Source: Sipunculus nudus
Taxonomy: Eukaryota; Annelida; Sipuncula; Golfingiida; Sipunculidae
Direction: 5' to 3'
Assembly (NCBI GenBank): GCA_026874595.1
Contig: CM049313.1
Span: forward strand, 52,257,659-52,321,658
Length of the DNA: 64,000 nucleotides
Part shown: positions 24,716-37,822 of the stretch, piece by piece
Numbering within the stretch: position 1 is the first letter of the stretch
How the letters are laid out: every line of letters begins with the position of its first letter
Notes under the pieces: model-generated
Database searches by the model: none
The model's input: the letters and a program-made list of their open reading frames with translations, nothing else
What the model was told of the DNA's origin: nothing
Made by a program: the position numbers and the translations under genes

Positions 24716-25110
24716 TACTAGGTCGGAAAAGCTTAAATACGCAGTGTCACGATAAATCAGTTAACAGACGGGAGGAAGGTGTCATGAACATGATTTATGC
24801 TGTGCCGTGTTTTAACCACCCGCATTTCGACGGAACCGAAATTACCAGTGGTACGCGGTGCACAATTATGGGAGAGCCACCACATGTTCTGCATATACCA
24901 GGTCTGAAATGCTTGAATACGCTGTGTAAAAACGGGAGGAAATGTTATGAAAATGAATCACGCAGAGAGGTTATAAGTACCAGCCCTCCATATTTCGATG
25001 GAATCAACGTACCATTTTGTACGTGGTGCACAGTTGATGGATGAGCCACTACGTGTTCAGAGGGAAAAAGTGTTACGAACTGCACCTGGTGTAAAATAAA
25101 TGGAACAGCC
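24716..25110. repeat. tandem repeat of about 180 bases with a cysteine-coding frame
   Basis: Unit 1 begins AGGTCGGAAAAGCTTAAATA at about 24,719; unit 2 begins AGGTCTGAAATGCTTGAATA at about 24,900; the 3' half (G(T/C)AC-TGGTGCACA then GAGCCAC-A) recurs a third time near 25.08 kb. A plus frame at 24,784-25,044 runs through most of it and gives repeated FDG, CTWC-(V/I)-(D/N)-G and NGRKCYE motifs; the third repeat (NCTWCKINGTAT) continues after a stop. It may be a decayed small cysteine-rich coding repeat or simply a minisatellite with an open frame. No signal peptide is visible. Confidence 0.6.
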
Positions 25111-25679
25111 ACATGAAACTCGGTCCCGCCCCGTAAATTCTTATTATGTTGCTATGATTCTGCACGGAGATTGCTCGTGCCACATATGCCTATGATTTCT
25201 TAGAAATTTCGTAAACACAATCCGTGTACAAGTTTATCCTTAAATAGTAGAGTGACCGGCGGGGTAATTATGTCGATGTTTCCTGTTTATAGTTTTTTTT
25301 TCTGACGAGCCTAATGATGTATCTTTTAAATATACGCCAGTATTAAATAGAAGCTGGCCTTGATCAGACGCCCTGTCAAAGCAGGTCTATGTTGAAGGAA
25401 TAACGGTACTCTTCGAATAAGCTTATAAGAACAAGCTGAACCAGTATTTTTCTTCTCAATGCATTAACATCTGAGGTATATGAAACCACTAACGTTTTAG
25501 ATTGAAATAAAACTGATCAAATATTTACATCGATGAACATATCGACCATACCTGGATCATATTAAGATGGTGAAATCATTGGCATGTGCCTTGGTATATA
25601 CTTTCACTTAAATTTTGTATTGAAAATTACATCTCAATCTTCTGATAAACAAAGACACATACACGGTGTTGTGATGGAT
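25111..25679. other. spacer
   Basis: Nothing recognised. Confidence 0.5.
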
Positions 25680-25975
25680 GTCCTTTAATTTGTGTAAGAG
25701 ACCTCAGCAGGTCTTGGGGGTGTAATCATTCCTATTGCTACATCACTTACACCAAGGGACCCCCTAAAGACGCACTTGTGTGTAATTGACACACTGTGGG
25801 ATACAGCCTTCCAATTAAGCATGCGGAGCGTTCACCCTGGATTGGCGCTGACCGTACAAATCTTATCACACCTCTGCTTAGATATGAACTTACGACCTCC
25901 CGGCTATGCGCCCTGTTATATACCCCTGAGCCGCATAAGCCGGTCAGGAGTTAGTTATCTCCTTCATGATTTCTC
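25680..25975 (-). mobile_element. probable tRNA-derived SINE
   Basis: A GC-richer island in AT-rich flanks. Read on the minus strand from about 25,945, GCGGCTCAGGGGTATATAAC resembles a polymerase III box A (TGGCNNAGTGG type), and about 45 bases on, GTCGTAAGTTCATATC resembles a decayed box B (GGTTCGANTCC). The spacing suits an internal tRNA promoter. Downstream on the minus strand the body runs to about 25.68 kb. The left edge and any target duplication could not be fixed. The plus-strand 82-codon frame across it is a shadow. Confidence 0.4.
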
Positions 25976-27089
25976 AGACTGTTGCCTTCTGTATGACACC
26001 CCCGGAGAAAAAAAATATGTTTGATATATGTGTGGAATCGACCGAAAAAAAAAACAAATGTTTATCAAAGCATTTTAGTAAAAGCTGATCATGAAGAAAT
26101 ATATTAAGTCCCGTATTATTATTTTATATTTTTGGGTCTCTCCCTGATCTTTATTGATTAATTCCGTTCAAAGTGGGTGAAGCCATGCATAGTTTATAAG
26201 TGGTTTCAATATCATCCATTTCTTTTGGCAATCTTTCTGTTAGCTCTGGCTTTGATAATAACATTTTCGTTTAATTTATTTTCATTTTTCTTTTAATTAA
26301 CTAAAGAAACTGGATATCCTTTATATTAAGCTTGAATGAATAGTTCATCTTTTGTTAAAGTTGATTTTGTTTTGGGACTACTTTGCTTCCCGACTTTTTC
26401 CATTTGTGGAATGATATCCGTGATTTTAAATCCCTCATTCAAGGCACGTATTGGGTTATTTTTGTTTAAGTAGGTACGTAGGTAAGTAGGTTGAATTTCA
26501 GCACCATAGATCAATGCAGTGGATTCCATAAAAGGAAATTTTTCTCTTCAAATTCCTGGATCTACAACGTAGCCTCTAACTGGAAATAAATATGTTGTTA
26601 TCAAGAACAAAAAAAAATCTTATTTGTTATATGTTCCCACTTAAACATATATATTACGTTTTTGGTTATTTATAGTTTTAGAATTGTGACTAAGAGAGGC
26701 TAATGAGTAGGGGCCATGCCCTTACAGGTCACACTGAGCTAAGAAATGGAGGTAGTCTACGAAAAACTGTTTGGCGCCAGATGTGTGGCGAAGGAAATCT
26801 GGGATATTTACTTTCATCTTCCGCTTAATAGTTCGAAAAGATAAAGTACAGATGGTTGAGCCAAAATATCAGAAAATAAAATCAATATAATCCGTGTTTT
26901 TTTCTCTGCACCAGTTCAAATTTGATGATATGTTGATATGTGATAACATTTACTAATTCTCTCATTAAACCGAGGTATTTATAGTGTTGTTGATAAAAAA
27001 TTGCGCGATTAGCCCCACGTATATAATTTTTAGGTTCCATTTCTGTAATAAATATGCTTTGCCATATGTTGTATTCCCTCCTAAAGTAT
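25976..27089. other. spacer
   Basis: A 67-codon minus frame at 26,326-26,529 has fairly protein-like composition (EGFKITDIIPQMEKVGKQSS) but no domain, and the sequence around it gives no splice sites that I trust. Confidence 0.4.
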
Positions 27090-28848
27090 TGAACTCCAAA
27101 AACTACAAAATCGGTAATAACACTAATCCAGCTAAACCATAATACCTTTTATAAAAAATTGTCCGCAAGTATTCTTTATCATTCCATAAACTAAAAATTA
27201 AGCAGGCTCGGTGAACACTTTATCGAAGCAAATACCACCCTGCATGATGTCTATAGCATCTATCCCTTATCCACAGTAGAGTCAGACGGAATAGGTCGTC
27301 GTTCCCTCTCGGATTGACTGGAAGCGACTGATTGGATAAATTATCTGAAAGTGAAGCGTGGCCACCGAAAATCAATTGGAATAAGATAAATTAAGACTTA
27401 AATATCCGAAATGTCGGAAAGTAAATCGTATTATTCCAAGCAAATGTGCAGGGATAAGCAGTCCACCCGGCAGTTGGTAGTAAGGGGAAAAACGTCGCAG
27501 TGTATTTATTCTCGTCTCCCTTTAACTAGGCAACCATGGCCCGGGTAACATAAGTCCATAATTGTTGATATTACAGGAATATTAACTTTAGTGAAAAATA
27601 TAATATTAATTGATTATTCACATTTTCCTTGCATTCATTTGTAAATAAATTCCGAGTTCGCCTGTGCACCCAAGACATGAATTAGTAGCAGGTATTATAC
27701 AAGCCACGTGCCAGCGCACATCGAGAGATCTGTGGCAAATGTGTCAGGTGATAAACCGAGTTTGTACGTGTACGTAGTACCTTCCATCTGATAGGTGCAA
27801 GCGTCTTAAGTGACGTCACGAAGAGTGAATGCCTTGAAATACATCGTATGACACCCGCGACAGGCCATGCGATTAAAAACAGGTGTACTAACGTCCAATT
27901 GAAGGGACTGTAGACACTATTATTGACTTTTTACCATTAAGAAAAAGGTCTTTTCATGTTAGAAAATACCCACAAAACGTAGCATCTACTCAATATATTA
28001 TTATTTCTTCACTGTTTAACAACGAGTACCGTCATTCTTATTGGTGACAAACATATATTCTTCGTGGATAGGCATTACATCATTTAGCAGAGCATGAAGA
28101 TTGTTATCCTATAGGTATAACCATATGCACGACTCGAACGGCTCCAAGAATTTCTATACTGTCCATATTCCAAACCTAATTAAAATAAACAATATATAAA
28201 TACAGTGTTAAATAATCTTGACATATGTTAAAGATTAATATATAGCTTCATTGTATTAGAATATTCCCTTATTAAGATACAAGCGAGAAGCCAGAACCGC
28301 CATCTAACGTCTTCTGAAACTAATGAAATTAAGATACTTTTTACATGACACCACCATGTAGTTATTTTCGTTCCAAGTCCTACAAATGTTGAGCACAACA
28401 TAGGTGCATCCATTCGCCACAGTCACTGAAAACCTGTTTGTGGATATACCTAACTTCACAAGGAAGGATGAATCCATAGACCAGAGAAATAAAACTGTGA
28501 ATTGCCTCTTCTGAATGCTGAAACATAGTATGGTATATAGAAGGTTATGTCTAAGTCCGCGAAAACCAAGTTTTGCAGACCAAACATACAGATTGCCAAA
28601 GAGGGATTCACACTGCGAGTGTTACAGATTGTTTTTCTCACGGTCTTTGTTTTTCTTTGAAAATGAATATCTTAACCACTGAGGGAAAAAAGGTAGGGAC
28701 AACCAGCTGAAAAACTTGTCCAGTACACAAGATACCCCGCCCCAATTTTCAAAGAAGTCTTGTATCTGTATCAACGGCTGCCGGGAAATACCGCCGTGCA
28801 ATAAAGTGGAGGGAGTGTAAGACACGCAACAATATCAATAGACAAGGT

Positions 28849-28851
<3 letters not shown>

Positions 28852-28900
<49 letters not shown>

Positions 28901-28914
28901 TGAATGAATGAATG
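28852..28914. repeat. (TA)n followed by (GAAT)n
   Basis: TA run then about five GAAT tetranucleotides; the equivalent copy 2 site has only the TA part. Confidence 0.95.
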
Positions 28915-29654
28915 ACTATGTAGATATAACTTCCTTTTCTTAAAGGTGAATTTACCGGGCATACGTTATAAGAAAGCTGACTTTTTATATCAAAATATTC
29001 AAATCCTATTTAAGTTACCCTTCTGTGTCTAAGGGAAAGATCATTTTATAAAATGTTAAGAGGACATCGAATTATCAAAATATAACCATATGTGTTTCGT
29101 CGCAAGGCTACATGGATACCCCGACCAGGATCTTTATTTCTGTGTTCTTGACTTCGCTGTGCTCTGGTTTAGGCGGTATCAAAATTTATCAGTCTGGTTC
29201 ACAGGTGAAACTCATTATGGTAAAAAATATTTTGAATTAAAAATATGTATTATGATGATTAAGATTACCTCAACAATTATTTATATTCTACTCTATCAAC
29301 AAACCTACATCTCGACTTAGTATCATCAAAATATATACTTATTTGTAAAGTTGCTGACAGACAAACCAACAAATGAAAATTTACCTCATCACCTCGCGAG
29401 CATATATCCATATATATAATTTTATATTTGCCCTTTTAAAAAAGAGGGAATTATCTTGTTGGTAACAGTTCATGGATATAGGATATTTATAAGCTATGAA
29501 CTTTAAATTGCAATAACAACTATTATTATGTTAAATTTAGACGAGGCAATCAGACAACGTCACGGCACAGACTATTAAGTCTTAGCTCTGCAGCTATATC
29601 ATGCAATCCCGTACGTATCTTCGCTTTACACAGGCACATCTATTAAAAATAACG

Positions 29655-30070
29655 ATAGTCAAGTAAGTAGTGCTCGATTTCATCTTCATACGCGTTAAAC
29701 CTGGTTGTCTGTCAGGATCACTGCGGGATAACTATCTGGTGTGGAGGGCAGTTAAACTTAACGCTCTGATAAATGGTGCTTGTCACGAAAGATTGGCTAT
29801 ACAGGGCATCTGGTCCAGACGCCTGATCCAATACATCAGACTATAACCCGAAAACAGGGATGCGGTAATTCCCCTATTGCGATTTCACACCAAATCAGGC
29901 CCTAAGACTAGGAATGCTGATCCCCACTTCGTCACTGAAATGGCCTCTTCAGTTTATATTTGCAGTTATCTTTCAAGATTACTGGCTGTCATAATTATTA
30001 ATATGATAATTCATTTTATTCTATACAGCATCTAAAACCAGTATTTAAATGTTAAATATGCTTGTAATTT
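29655..30070. repeat. block C core, copy in unit 3
   Basis: Aligns through its whole length with 20,153-20,590 and 36,299-36,710 (GGTGCTTGTCACGAAAG, CCAGACGCCTGATCCAATAC, AAAACAGGGATGCGGTAATT). Confidence 0.85.
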
Positions 30071-30890
30071 CAAAGTAATGAAATACTTAAAGGGGTATTT
30101 AGAATCCAGCCAATGTAATTAATTTCTTCCTCTCCCAGTGTCAATAGACTCCAACACTCGACTAAAATAAGAAGATTTTTTTTCTTTTGTGGACCATATA
30201 TGCCAATTTTTTTTTATCCTGAACTATTAGCCTTTCAATGAGGACCCTTCATTGTATGGGTCCATGAAGTGAATCCTTTGGGGTACCAGGACTGTAGAGA
30301 AAAGCGATAAAGTTGTCTTCCTAATCTTCTTGTTATTTAACCCAGGTCTCTCTCATCCGTTGAACCCGGCAGCCACCCATCGGATAGTGCTATAGTTTAC
30401 ACTTAAGAGTAGCGTTTCACTCAAATGATGGCTTCCTTAGAGTATCACATTTTCTATGTTTGTTATGAATCTCAAGTTTATATTGCATTACCTTTGCATT
30501 TTTCAAATTCAATTTATGTCAATGGTAAAATAAAAACAGTAGGACTTGTTATAAGTAAAAATTGGCAGAAGGAACCATGATGATTGCATGTCTTTTATCA
30601 GAGCTCCTAAAATTAAGAGATTTAGTTTTCTTACTTATGTATCTTTAATTTTGAACAAGAACTATCATGTAGATTACGGAACACAAGAGCTGCTAAAATT
30701 TAAAGATTTCGTGTCATTATGTACGCTCATATACCATTTTTATTTGTCAGAGGGCCAAACAACCAATATTATGAAACAGAAAGGTATTGGCGTAAATACA
30801 AAAGTCTTACTTAATAATGTTCTTATTGCTTATCGTATTTTTTACAATGATATCTGCATGAAAGAAGTGTTCAGTATAAGCCTATAATAT

Positions 30891-32136
30891 ACACATTTAA
30901 AAGAAAGAATTGTTTACAGTTAGCTGGGACATAGGAAGAAACAGAAAAAAACATAGAAAGAATATATATATATGGGACCCAGCAAGAGGTCTTTAAACAG
31001 AATTATTTATTGCAGTCAGATAAGTGCAAGTGATGTAATATTATTATAATCTAGAACGCCTACCCCAATGAAAAAACAACATAAATTATCAGTCCCATGA
31101 TGATAATGTGTCAATCTTACTGAACGCCATTGCCTCTTAATGCAGCTAATGCCCCTCAAATTGATTATTTAACATCATAATATGGTGGGAAATACCAGTA
31201 TAATTCGCTATGTATTTAAACAAAAAGTACACTCATCACTGTAAAATATGACATGGAACATTTTACGCTTATCCTAACAGGAGTCTATAACATTAAGAAT
31301 GCTAGAGTTGTTTTAGATAACACACAAAATTAATATAATTAATCTCTATGCAAGTGTTAAAATGATTTAAAGCATCTGTCGGCACTATAAGTAGTTTTAT
31401 ATTATATCTGGGAAAATCACATTGCATTAAAATGACTGAAAGACTGTACTGAGACATGTACTTCTTGTGTGGTTGACAAAACATATCGTACATTCAATGT
31501 AAATACCTTAAATGATACCATTTAAAGTTTTCCTTATATACCATATCTTATCTAATTTATACAAACTTCGAAGTTAGAGTATCATATATAACTACTTTGT
31601 GTGGATATATTTTGTAAATGAATTTATAAATATCAATTCAATATAGTTTGACAGCTTTTGTTACGTTTAGGGTAATAGGTATGTGCTCATTAGTACCAGT
31701 CGCGGGTAATAAATGTGTAAACTTTAGTTTGAATCGATTGGAATAGATACAAACCTATATCAGGACTTCCCTTTACAGGAACTCAAACTAAATATAACAT
31801 TAAGTAGGACCATGCCATACTTAAGGTTAATCAAATTGGATGGTTGCGGGTCTTTATCACAAGGCAATATCTCATCAAAGTGTGCTCCAGATACTTATGG
31901 AATAAAGGGTTATATTACTGTGCCCAAATAAATCGAAAAGTATCATACAAATTAATTTTTTATCGGAATTCTGCTTTGATTGTGATAATGTAGCCATCAG
32001 TCAGCGGTATATCATATACAAGGCAACTGATGATCGTCAAAGGTAAACGATTTTATACCTGGGAAGTCATACCCCCTGAAGTCATTTTGATTGCTAGATT
32101 TCTCGAATTTCTCTTGAATCTTAAAAAAAACTGAAG
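30891..32136. other. spacer
   Basis: No frame above 63 codons and no homology noticed to the duplicated blocks. Confidence 0.5.
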
Positions 32137-32199
32137 AGTGGTGTTTGAACTTTAAAAATAATCTAATTATATATAACTCTTTAAAGTTCAAACACCACT
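32137..32199. repeat. perfect 20-base inverted repeat with 23-base loop
   Basis: Left arm AGTGGTGTTTGAACTTTAAA at 32,137-32,156 and its exact reverse complement at 32,180-32,199. The loop plus the inner part of the right arm (AATAATC-AA-TATAT-ACTCTTTAAAG) is repeated directly just downstream to about 32,234. It could be the core of a very small MITE or a cruciform-forming site. Confidence 0.9.
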
Positions 32200-32234
32200 T
32201 GAAAAATAATCCAACTATATACGACTCTTTAAAG

Positions 32235-33472
32235 TGGCACCTCTGTCATGTTCTACGGTTTGATGATCGCTTCACAGGTTTAATAAACGCGTTGGCTGTT
32301 TAATTGATCATCTAAAAGGTTTATTGATGATTTTGCCTCCTAGATTCTACGCTATATTTCCCATTTTTATCCCGTGTATTCTGAAAATAACCATCTCAGC
32401 CAAATATAAACCGTAGCCATTAATTAGGGACACTTTAACGTTATGTATATTTGTTTATAAAGGGAAAAAATGGGTATCATATTTCACTGGTAAATAAACA
32501 TTCTGACTGGGTTTTATATTGCACTGTGCGGTCCCCTAGGTTTTCTAGTAATCCAAATGAAAGAAAAAAAGCTCGATATTTGATTAACCTTGAATATTTA
32601 CAGCAGTTCGTTTAACAGTAAGGTGATATGAAAAATCTAATGAATACATTTTTAAATATATGTAAAGCAACAAACAGAATCGTGACATTTCTTTTAAAAT
32701 GCAATTGCATTTGTTTTAGTCATTTTTACCCTGGGATTTAGCCTAGATTATGTACAATATTGTGAATATTTTCAAAAATGTCCCAGGAAATTTCCTTGTC
32801 CTTATTGTTTTGTATAGTTAAATCAATCTGAATTCTGTAATTATTCACTCTGTTATTCCCGTAAGAATAACATACAGGCTATTATTATTTCCAATATATT
32901 AATCATATTTCTTATTTTAATATAAACAAAGTAATTGAATGAAAGAATAAAGTTGTGGATGTTACTATGCTTGTTTACAGGTAACATGTAACAACTGAAT
33001 TTTCCATCAATGAAGCTGCCCTACCATGCCTGTTAAAATCAGTTGAATAAAGGAAGACGGTGGAATTGGTTTTAACTAGTTCTGTTTAGGGTTGAGGAGT
33101 GTCTATGCCAATTTGTCCTTTAAAATAGTCAGATAAAAAAGTACAGGTTTTTTTTGGTTCGGATTGATTTATTACCGCATGGAATGGCAGATTTATTACA
33201 GACATAGGACAAAGACCGGCAAAACAGTACTGTCAGTGCCAAGTACTTCTATCACTTCTTGCCTTCAACAAATTCATCGTTTCCAAAGAAAACGATATTT
33301 TTAGCATTTTTTTAATGCGACATTCCCACAAAATTATGCTTTGTCCCTTGGGTGGCCTCCTCAAAAAGTTGAGACTTGAAATAGGAACTCATCAAGGTAT
33401 TGAACCATGGGTGTATACGTTTTTGAAGCAAGTTAGTTTAATAAAATCACATATTCTTAAGAGTCGTAATTT
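32235..33472. other. spacer
   Basis: Nothing recognised; no open frame above 60 codons. Confidence 0.5.
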
Positions 33473-35760
33473 TTGATTAATCAAAGAAAATGACTGCGTA
33501 AGGGTTATTTATAAATGCTAGTTAAATCTAAGATCATTATATACTGGCTATAATATTATAGGTCTTACATAGTACGGATTACAAATTATTTTTCAGATAT
33601 GGCTTTATTATAATAATCCAAAGTCATAATTGATTGAATATCCTTGCAGCACCTCCAGGGAATTGTACCTACTGGTCTGGTTATCAATTTGTTTATGCAC
33701 ACATTTTCCCTCAAACGTTGGTAAAGGTTATGGCGGGTAGAATAATAATTTTTGTATGCCTGCATTTTTTAAGCCACAATATATCCAAAAATTCTCAATT
33801 CATTTTATAAACATTTATTGGGAAGTAGCGAGAGGAAATATATATTCTTAATCAAACTTTTTGAATTGAAAAAAATACTCCATCTTTGTACCCTACCCTG
33901 GCTTCACGAATCTATAATTACTGGTATTTAATATTATTTTTCCAGAGGCAAAAAAAAAATTCTGCCACTTTACAGAGTTATAAACGAGTTTACAATATCA
34001 ATGAAAGGAAGTGCGGCCGTATGCTCCTTCGTTCCACTGATAACAAATAATTCGTTGAATTTATTCCCAATACATACAGTGGTTAACGTGTTTTTCTGAT
34101 CCAATTTGACATACATATAGATATTAACACCATGTACAAACAAATGGTATACAATGATATATAGGTGACAATGCTTCTAACTTCTAATGGTAAGCATATT
34201 TGAAAAAAAAAAAAACATTCACATGACCTAGATAACTAATACGAGTACTGTATGACAACAGAACAAGTGCCCATGTTGTCTGACCTGCGGCTGTAAACAC
34301 CTGGAGCCTGTCTTCTGAATTTCAGCAAATCCTATCTTGATTACTAACCTTGAATTGTGGCACTAAATAGTGCACTAAATAAAGCAGGTGATTCACCATT
34401 TTCTTATGTAATCCTCTAGAATCAGTTTGGTGTGATCTGAGCCACACTGATACGTACATGATCATAAAATTAAATGAGACAGACCTGATGAAACAAATCA
34501 AATTATATAAAATAATATGAAAAACACTTGGTTATGGCCGTACCACACAATGGTAGTGTAGTACATGAAACATATTCAGTAAGTTCGTAAAATTAGGAAA
34601 TACAGTTTAAACATTAGTTCATGTCCGTTTTAAAACCGAACTATTTGTTAACACGGGCCACCTTTCACTCAAGATAGGTGTATAGGCGTATCCTCGAATG
34701 TACACCACATATTTGATGTTGCATGTTGATCAACATTACCCCTTTGCATGTTTGAAAGTGAATTGATAAGTTGCCCCCTCCCTGCAAAAAACGTAGCTGT
34801 AACAAGCTTGACTTTGCTTGGAAATCAAAACTAATCAATAATATGATCATTAATATCCCCTTTTAGTGTAACAAGTTTGGCAAGGAAAGAAATAGGACTC
34901 TGAGAACAACCCTTAGATAATTCTAATGATTTTAATGTTCTAGATTTAAAACGAAACTGTGATAAAGTGTGAACGATTACAGAAGCCTGTGTCCTATTTC
35001 GTTTAACACGCTTTTCTCATATGCTATTTTAGTGTCCGATTCAACTTAACGCCTAGATTCATGAAGGATCTGACGGTACATTATAGTTTTCCCGGCTGAG
35101 CACATTGACACCAATGGAACAATTAAAATACGAAATGGGAAAATTGCACCAAGCAAACACCAGGCCCGTTGGACATGTCGTATGCAAATCTGGCCACAGA
35201 AATACATGCAATAACAATCTGGACCAGACGTTTGAAGAACTTCCAAAGATTACAGCCCTTTGCAACATCAAGACTCTATATTTTAAGTCAATTGAAGGTC
35301 CATATACCTATGGATATTGGTTAAAAGATCTAACTTTAGGCCCCTCTTATCCATATCCATTGGCACAGAAATATATTTACATGCTTATCTCACTAGGGAA
35401 CAGGAGTGACCCAAATATTCGTATATAGGCTTTCGCTATGCCGGTTCAGAATACAGAGTTTCATTGAAACACCGACGCCTATTTACTTGCTTAATACCTT
35501 GCGACTGGCTCTGTTTGGGTTCAAACAAATAGACAAATGCACCTGGAACTGAAAAATTCCTACGAAATTGTTTAAAATATCGTCCTGGCGCCTTCAAAAC
35601 AATGGTTAAACGAAAACATGTACTTGCATTTGATATCTAGTAAAAATATGTTTTCAAAATGGACATGAAAACTTGATAATGACGGTTGGGTAGAAGTTGG
35701 TATTTATCATACTCCCTTTTATCAAGCAAAGAATGTGCTTCTTGGTAAGAGCAATAATGA

Positions 35761-36228
35761 TATGACAGTGTGATGAACGGTTTGCTATGTCATTATAAAG
35801 ATCTGAAACAAAAATAGCTGCCTTCTTAACAAAAATTTCCCCCCTTCTATTATACTATATCATTGTATAAACTAAAAAATAAGGCATAAAATAGGAATAG
35901 GATATTGATCAGCTATAAAATTCATTAACAATAATTAAGAAGTTTAATTCAGAGGATACTATCACACAACGTGACAGTTATATGACAGTGTGATGGACGG
36001 TTTGCGTTATCATTATTAAATCAGCCGCTGCATTTTCTGAATCATTTATATATTTCTGATATTTGCGTGTCCAACATCGTTGCCTTCTCTACAAATATTT
36101 TTTACCACAATTATACTATATCATTCTATAAACTAAAAGAGGCAAAAAAATAGAAATAGCATATTGATAAGCTATATGAACCTTAATTTTCATTAACAAT
36201 AATTAAGATGTAAAATTCAGAAGATGAT
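35761..36228. repeat. local tandem duplication of block B, about 220-base unit
   Basis: TATGACAGTGTGATG(A/G)ACGG begins both units (35,761 and 35,981). Both continue with ACTATATCATT(G/C)TATAAACTAA and ATTCATTAACAATAATTAAGA, then TTCAGA(G/A)GAT. Other copies have one block B. Confidence 0.9.
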
Positions 36229-36298
36229 ATCCTTAAATCTGCAGCTACATCATGCAATCCGGTAGGCATCTTATTTAAAACAGACACATCTATTACAA

Positions 36299-36710
36299 TA
36301 ATGATAGTCACGTATATAGTGATCCAATTAATTTTCAATCACGTTAAACATGGTTGTCTGTCAGGACTCTCTGCGGAAAACGATTGGGTGTTGAAGGTAA
36401 TTTTGACTCTGATAAATGGTGTTTGTCACGCAAGATCGGCTGTACAGGACCTCTGGTTCAGACGCCTGGTCCAATACCTCAGACGATATCCCGAAGACAG
36501 AGATGCGGTAATTCCCCCATTTTGATTTCACACTAAAGCATGTCCTTTAAGGCTTTGAGAATGCTGACTTATTTTACGGAAATGACCTCTTCAGTTTATA
36601 ATAGCAGTTATCCTTGTTTATTTCAAGATTACTGCCTGTCCTAATTATACATATAATAATTCATTTCATTCATTGCAACATCTCAAACCAGTATTTAAAT
36701 GTGTAATTTG
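36299..36710. repeat. block C core, copy in unit 4
   Basis: Third member of the core family (TGGTTGTCTGTCAGGACTCT, GGTGTTTGTCACGCAAGATC, CAGACGCCTGGTCCAATACC). Two overlapping plus frames of 60-74 codons are open here but not in the other two members. Confidence 0.85.
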
Positions 36711-37764
36711 CTTGTGATTTTAAAATTATAACGTGATTTTAAAGTTTTAGACTTTAGCGGCTTATTTAGAATCCAGCAAGTGAAATTCATGTTTTCCTCT
36801 GCCATTGTCCACAGACCCCAACACTTTGAGTATAGTAAGATGAATTCTTTTTTGTGGACCAAATCTGCTCATTTTTTTTTTATTCTGAACTTTTTAGCCA
36901 CTTATTGAGTACCTTCATTATACAAGTCATGAAATGAATCCTTGGGTATATGAGGTCTGCAGAGAAGGAGATTAAATTATCTAATCAATGGTTTTGTTAT
37001 TTAACACAGGTCTCTCTAGGTCGATGAACCCGGCTGTCAAACATCGGATAGTGCTATGGTTATACCGTAGAGTAACGTACATCTCAAATAGTGGCTTCCT
37101 TTGAGTATCACACTTTATATGTTATTTTTTTATGAATCTCAAGTGCATATTGTATATACAAATTCAATCTATGTGAATTATGTAATAATAAAAGTGAGGG
37201 AATGAAGATCATTGCATTTCTTATATCAGAGCTGCTCAAATTGAGAAATTTAGTATTAGTATATACGCTTAAATATCTTTATATTTGAACCAGGCCTCTC
37301 ATGCAGATTACGAAACGCAAGAGGGTCTCTTGATTAAGAAAGATAATAGGTTGTTTTAAAACAACAAGTATATGAAACCATCGCCGTGAACACACGACTC
37401 AGTAAGTTCTGTTTTGGCTTGGTAAGCCTAAATAGGCTCTCTTATGTCGGAGGGCCGGAAATGCACTATTATAAAACAGACCCCAGCTGCCATACACCGG
37501 ATAGTGCTTTTATTTAATTTATGGCCGCCTTAGGGTTTCACACTTTCTATGTTTATTATAAATCTCAGGAGGTGCATATTGTGTAACCCTTGCATTATAC
37601 AAATTCAGTTGATTAGAATAATGTAATTATGAAAGTAGGACTCCTTATAATTAAATGTCGGCGGAAGGATTTCCAGAATTTCAAGAATAAATCCTCAGGA
37701 GACCCACAGTGCAAAGAAATTTAACACTAAATCAGACCTGCTAAAATTTAAATATTTTGTAATA

Positions 37765-37791
37765 TTATATAGGCATATATAAATATATATA

Positions 37792-37821
<30 letters not shown>
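37765..37821. repeat. (TA)n microsatellite in block D
   Basis: TA run with a few TAAA and TTTA interruptions; absent from the block D partner in copy 3. Confidence 0.95.

Positions 37822-37822
<1 letters not shown>

Larger units (their letters stand above)
27090..30890. repeat. segmental duplication copy 3 (blocks B, C, D)
   Basis: Block B is a short stretch (27.09-27.24 kb; CATTCCATAAACTAAAAATT, AACACTTTATCGAAGC) matching 18.74-18.83 kb. Sequence from 27.24 to 28.45 kb has no partner that I can see and may be an insertion. Block C (28.45-30.07 kb) aligns with copy 2 at 19.26-20.6 kb, including GCGAAAACCAAGTT and ATACCCCGCCCC. Block D (30.10-30.89 kb) aligns with 36.74-37.95 kb in copy 4: TATTTAGAATCCAGC, CAGGTCTCTCT, GAACCCGGC, CATCGGATAGTGCTAT. 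The 99-codon plus frame in block D is broken in copy 4. Confidence 0.8.

Noticed and set aside
35105-35428. 107-codon plus frame in block A
   Set aside because: The aligned stretch in copy 2 (17.64-17.93 kb) has indels that destroy the frame, so it is not under coding constraint.
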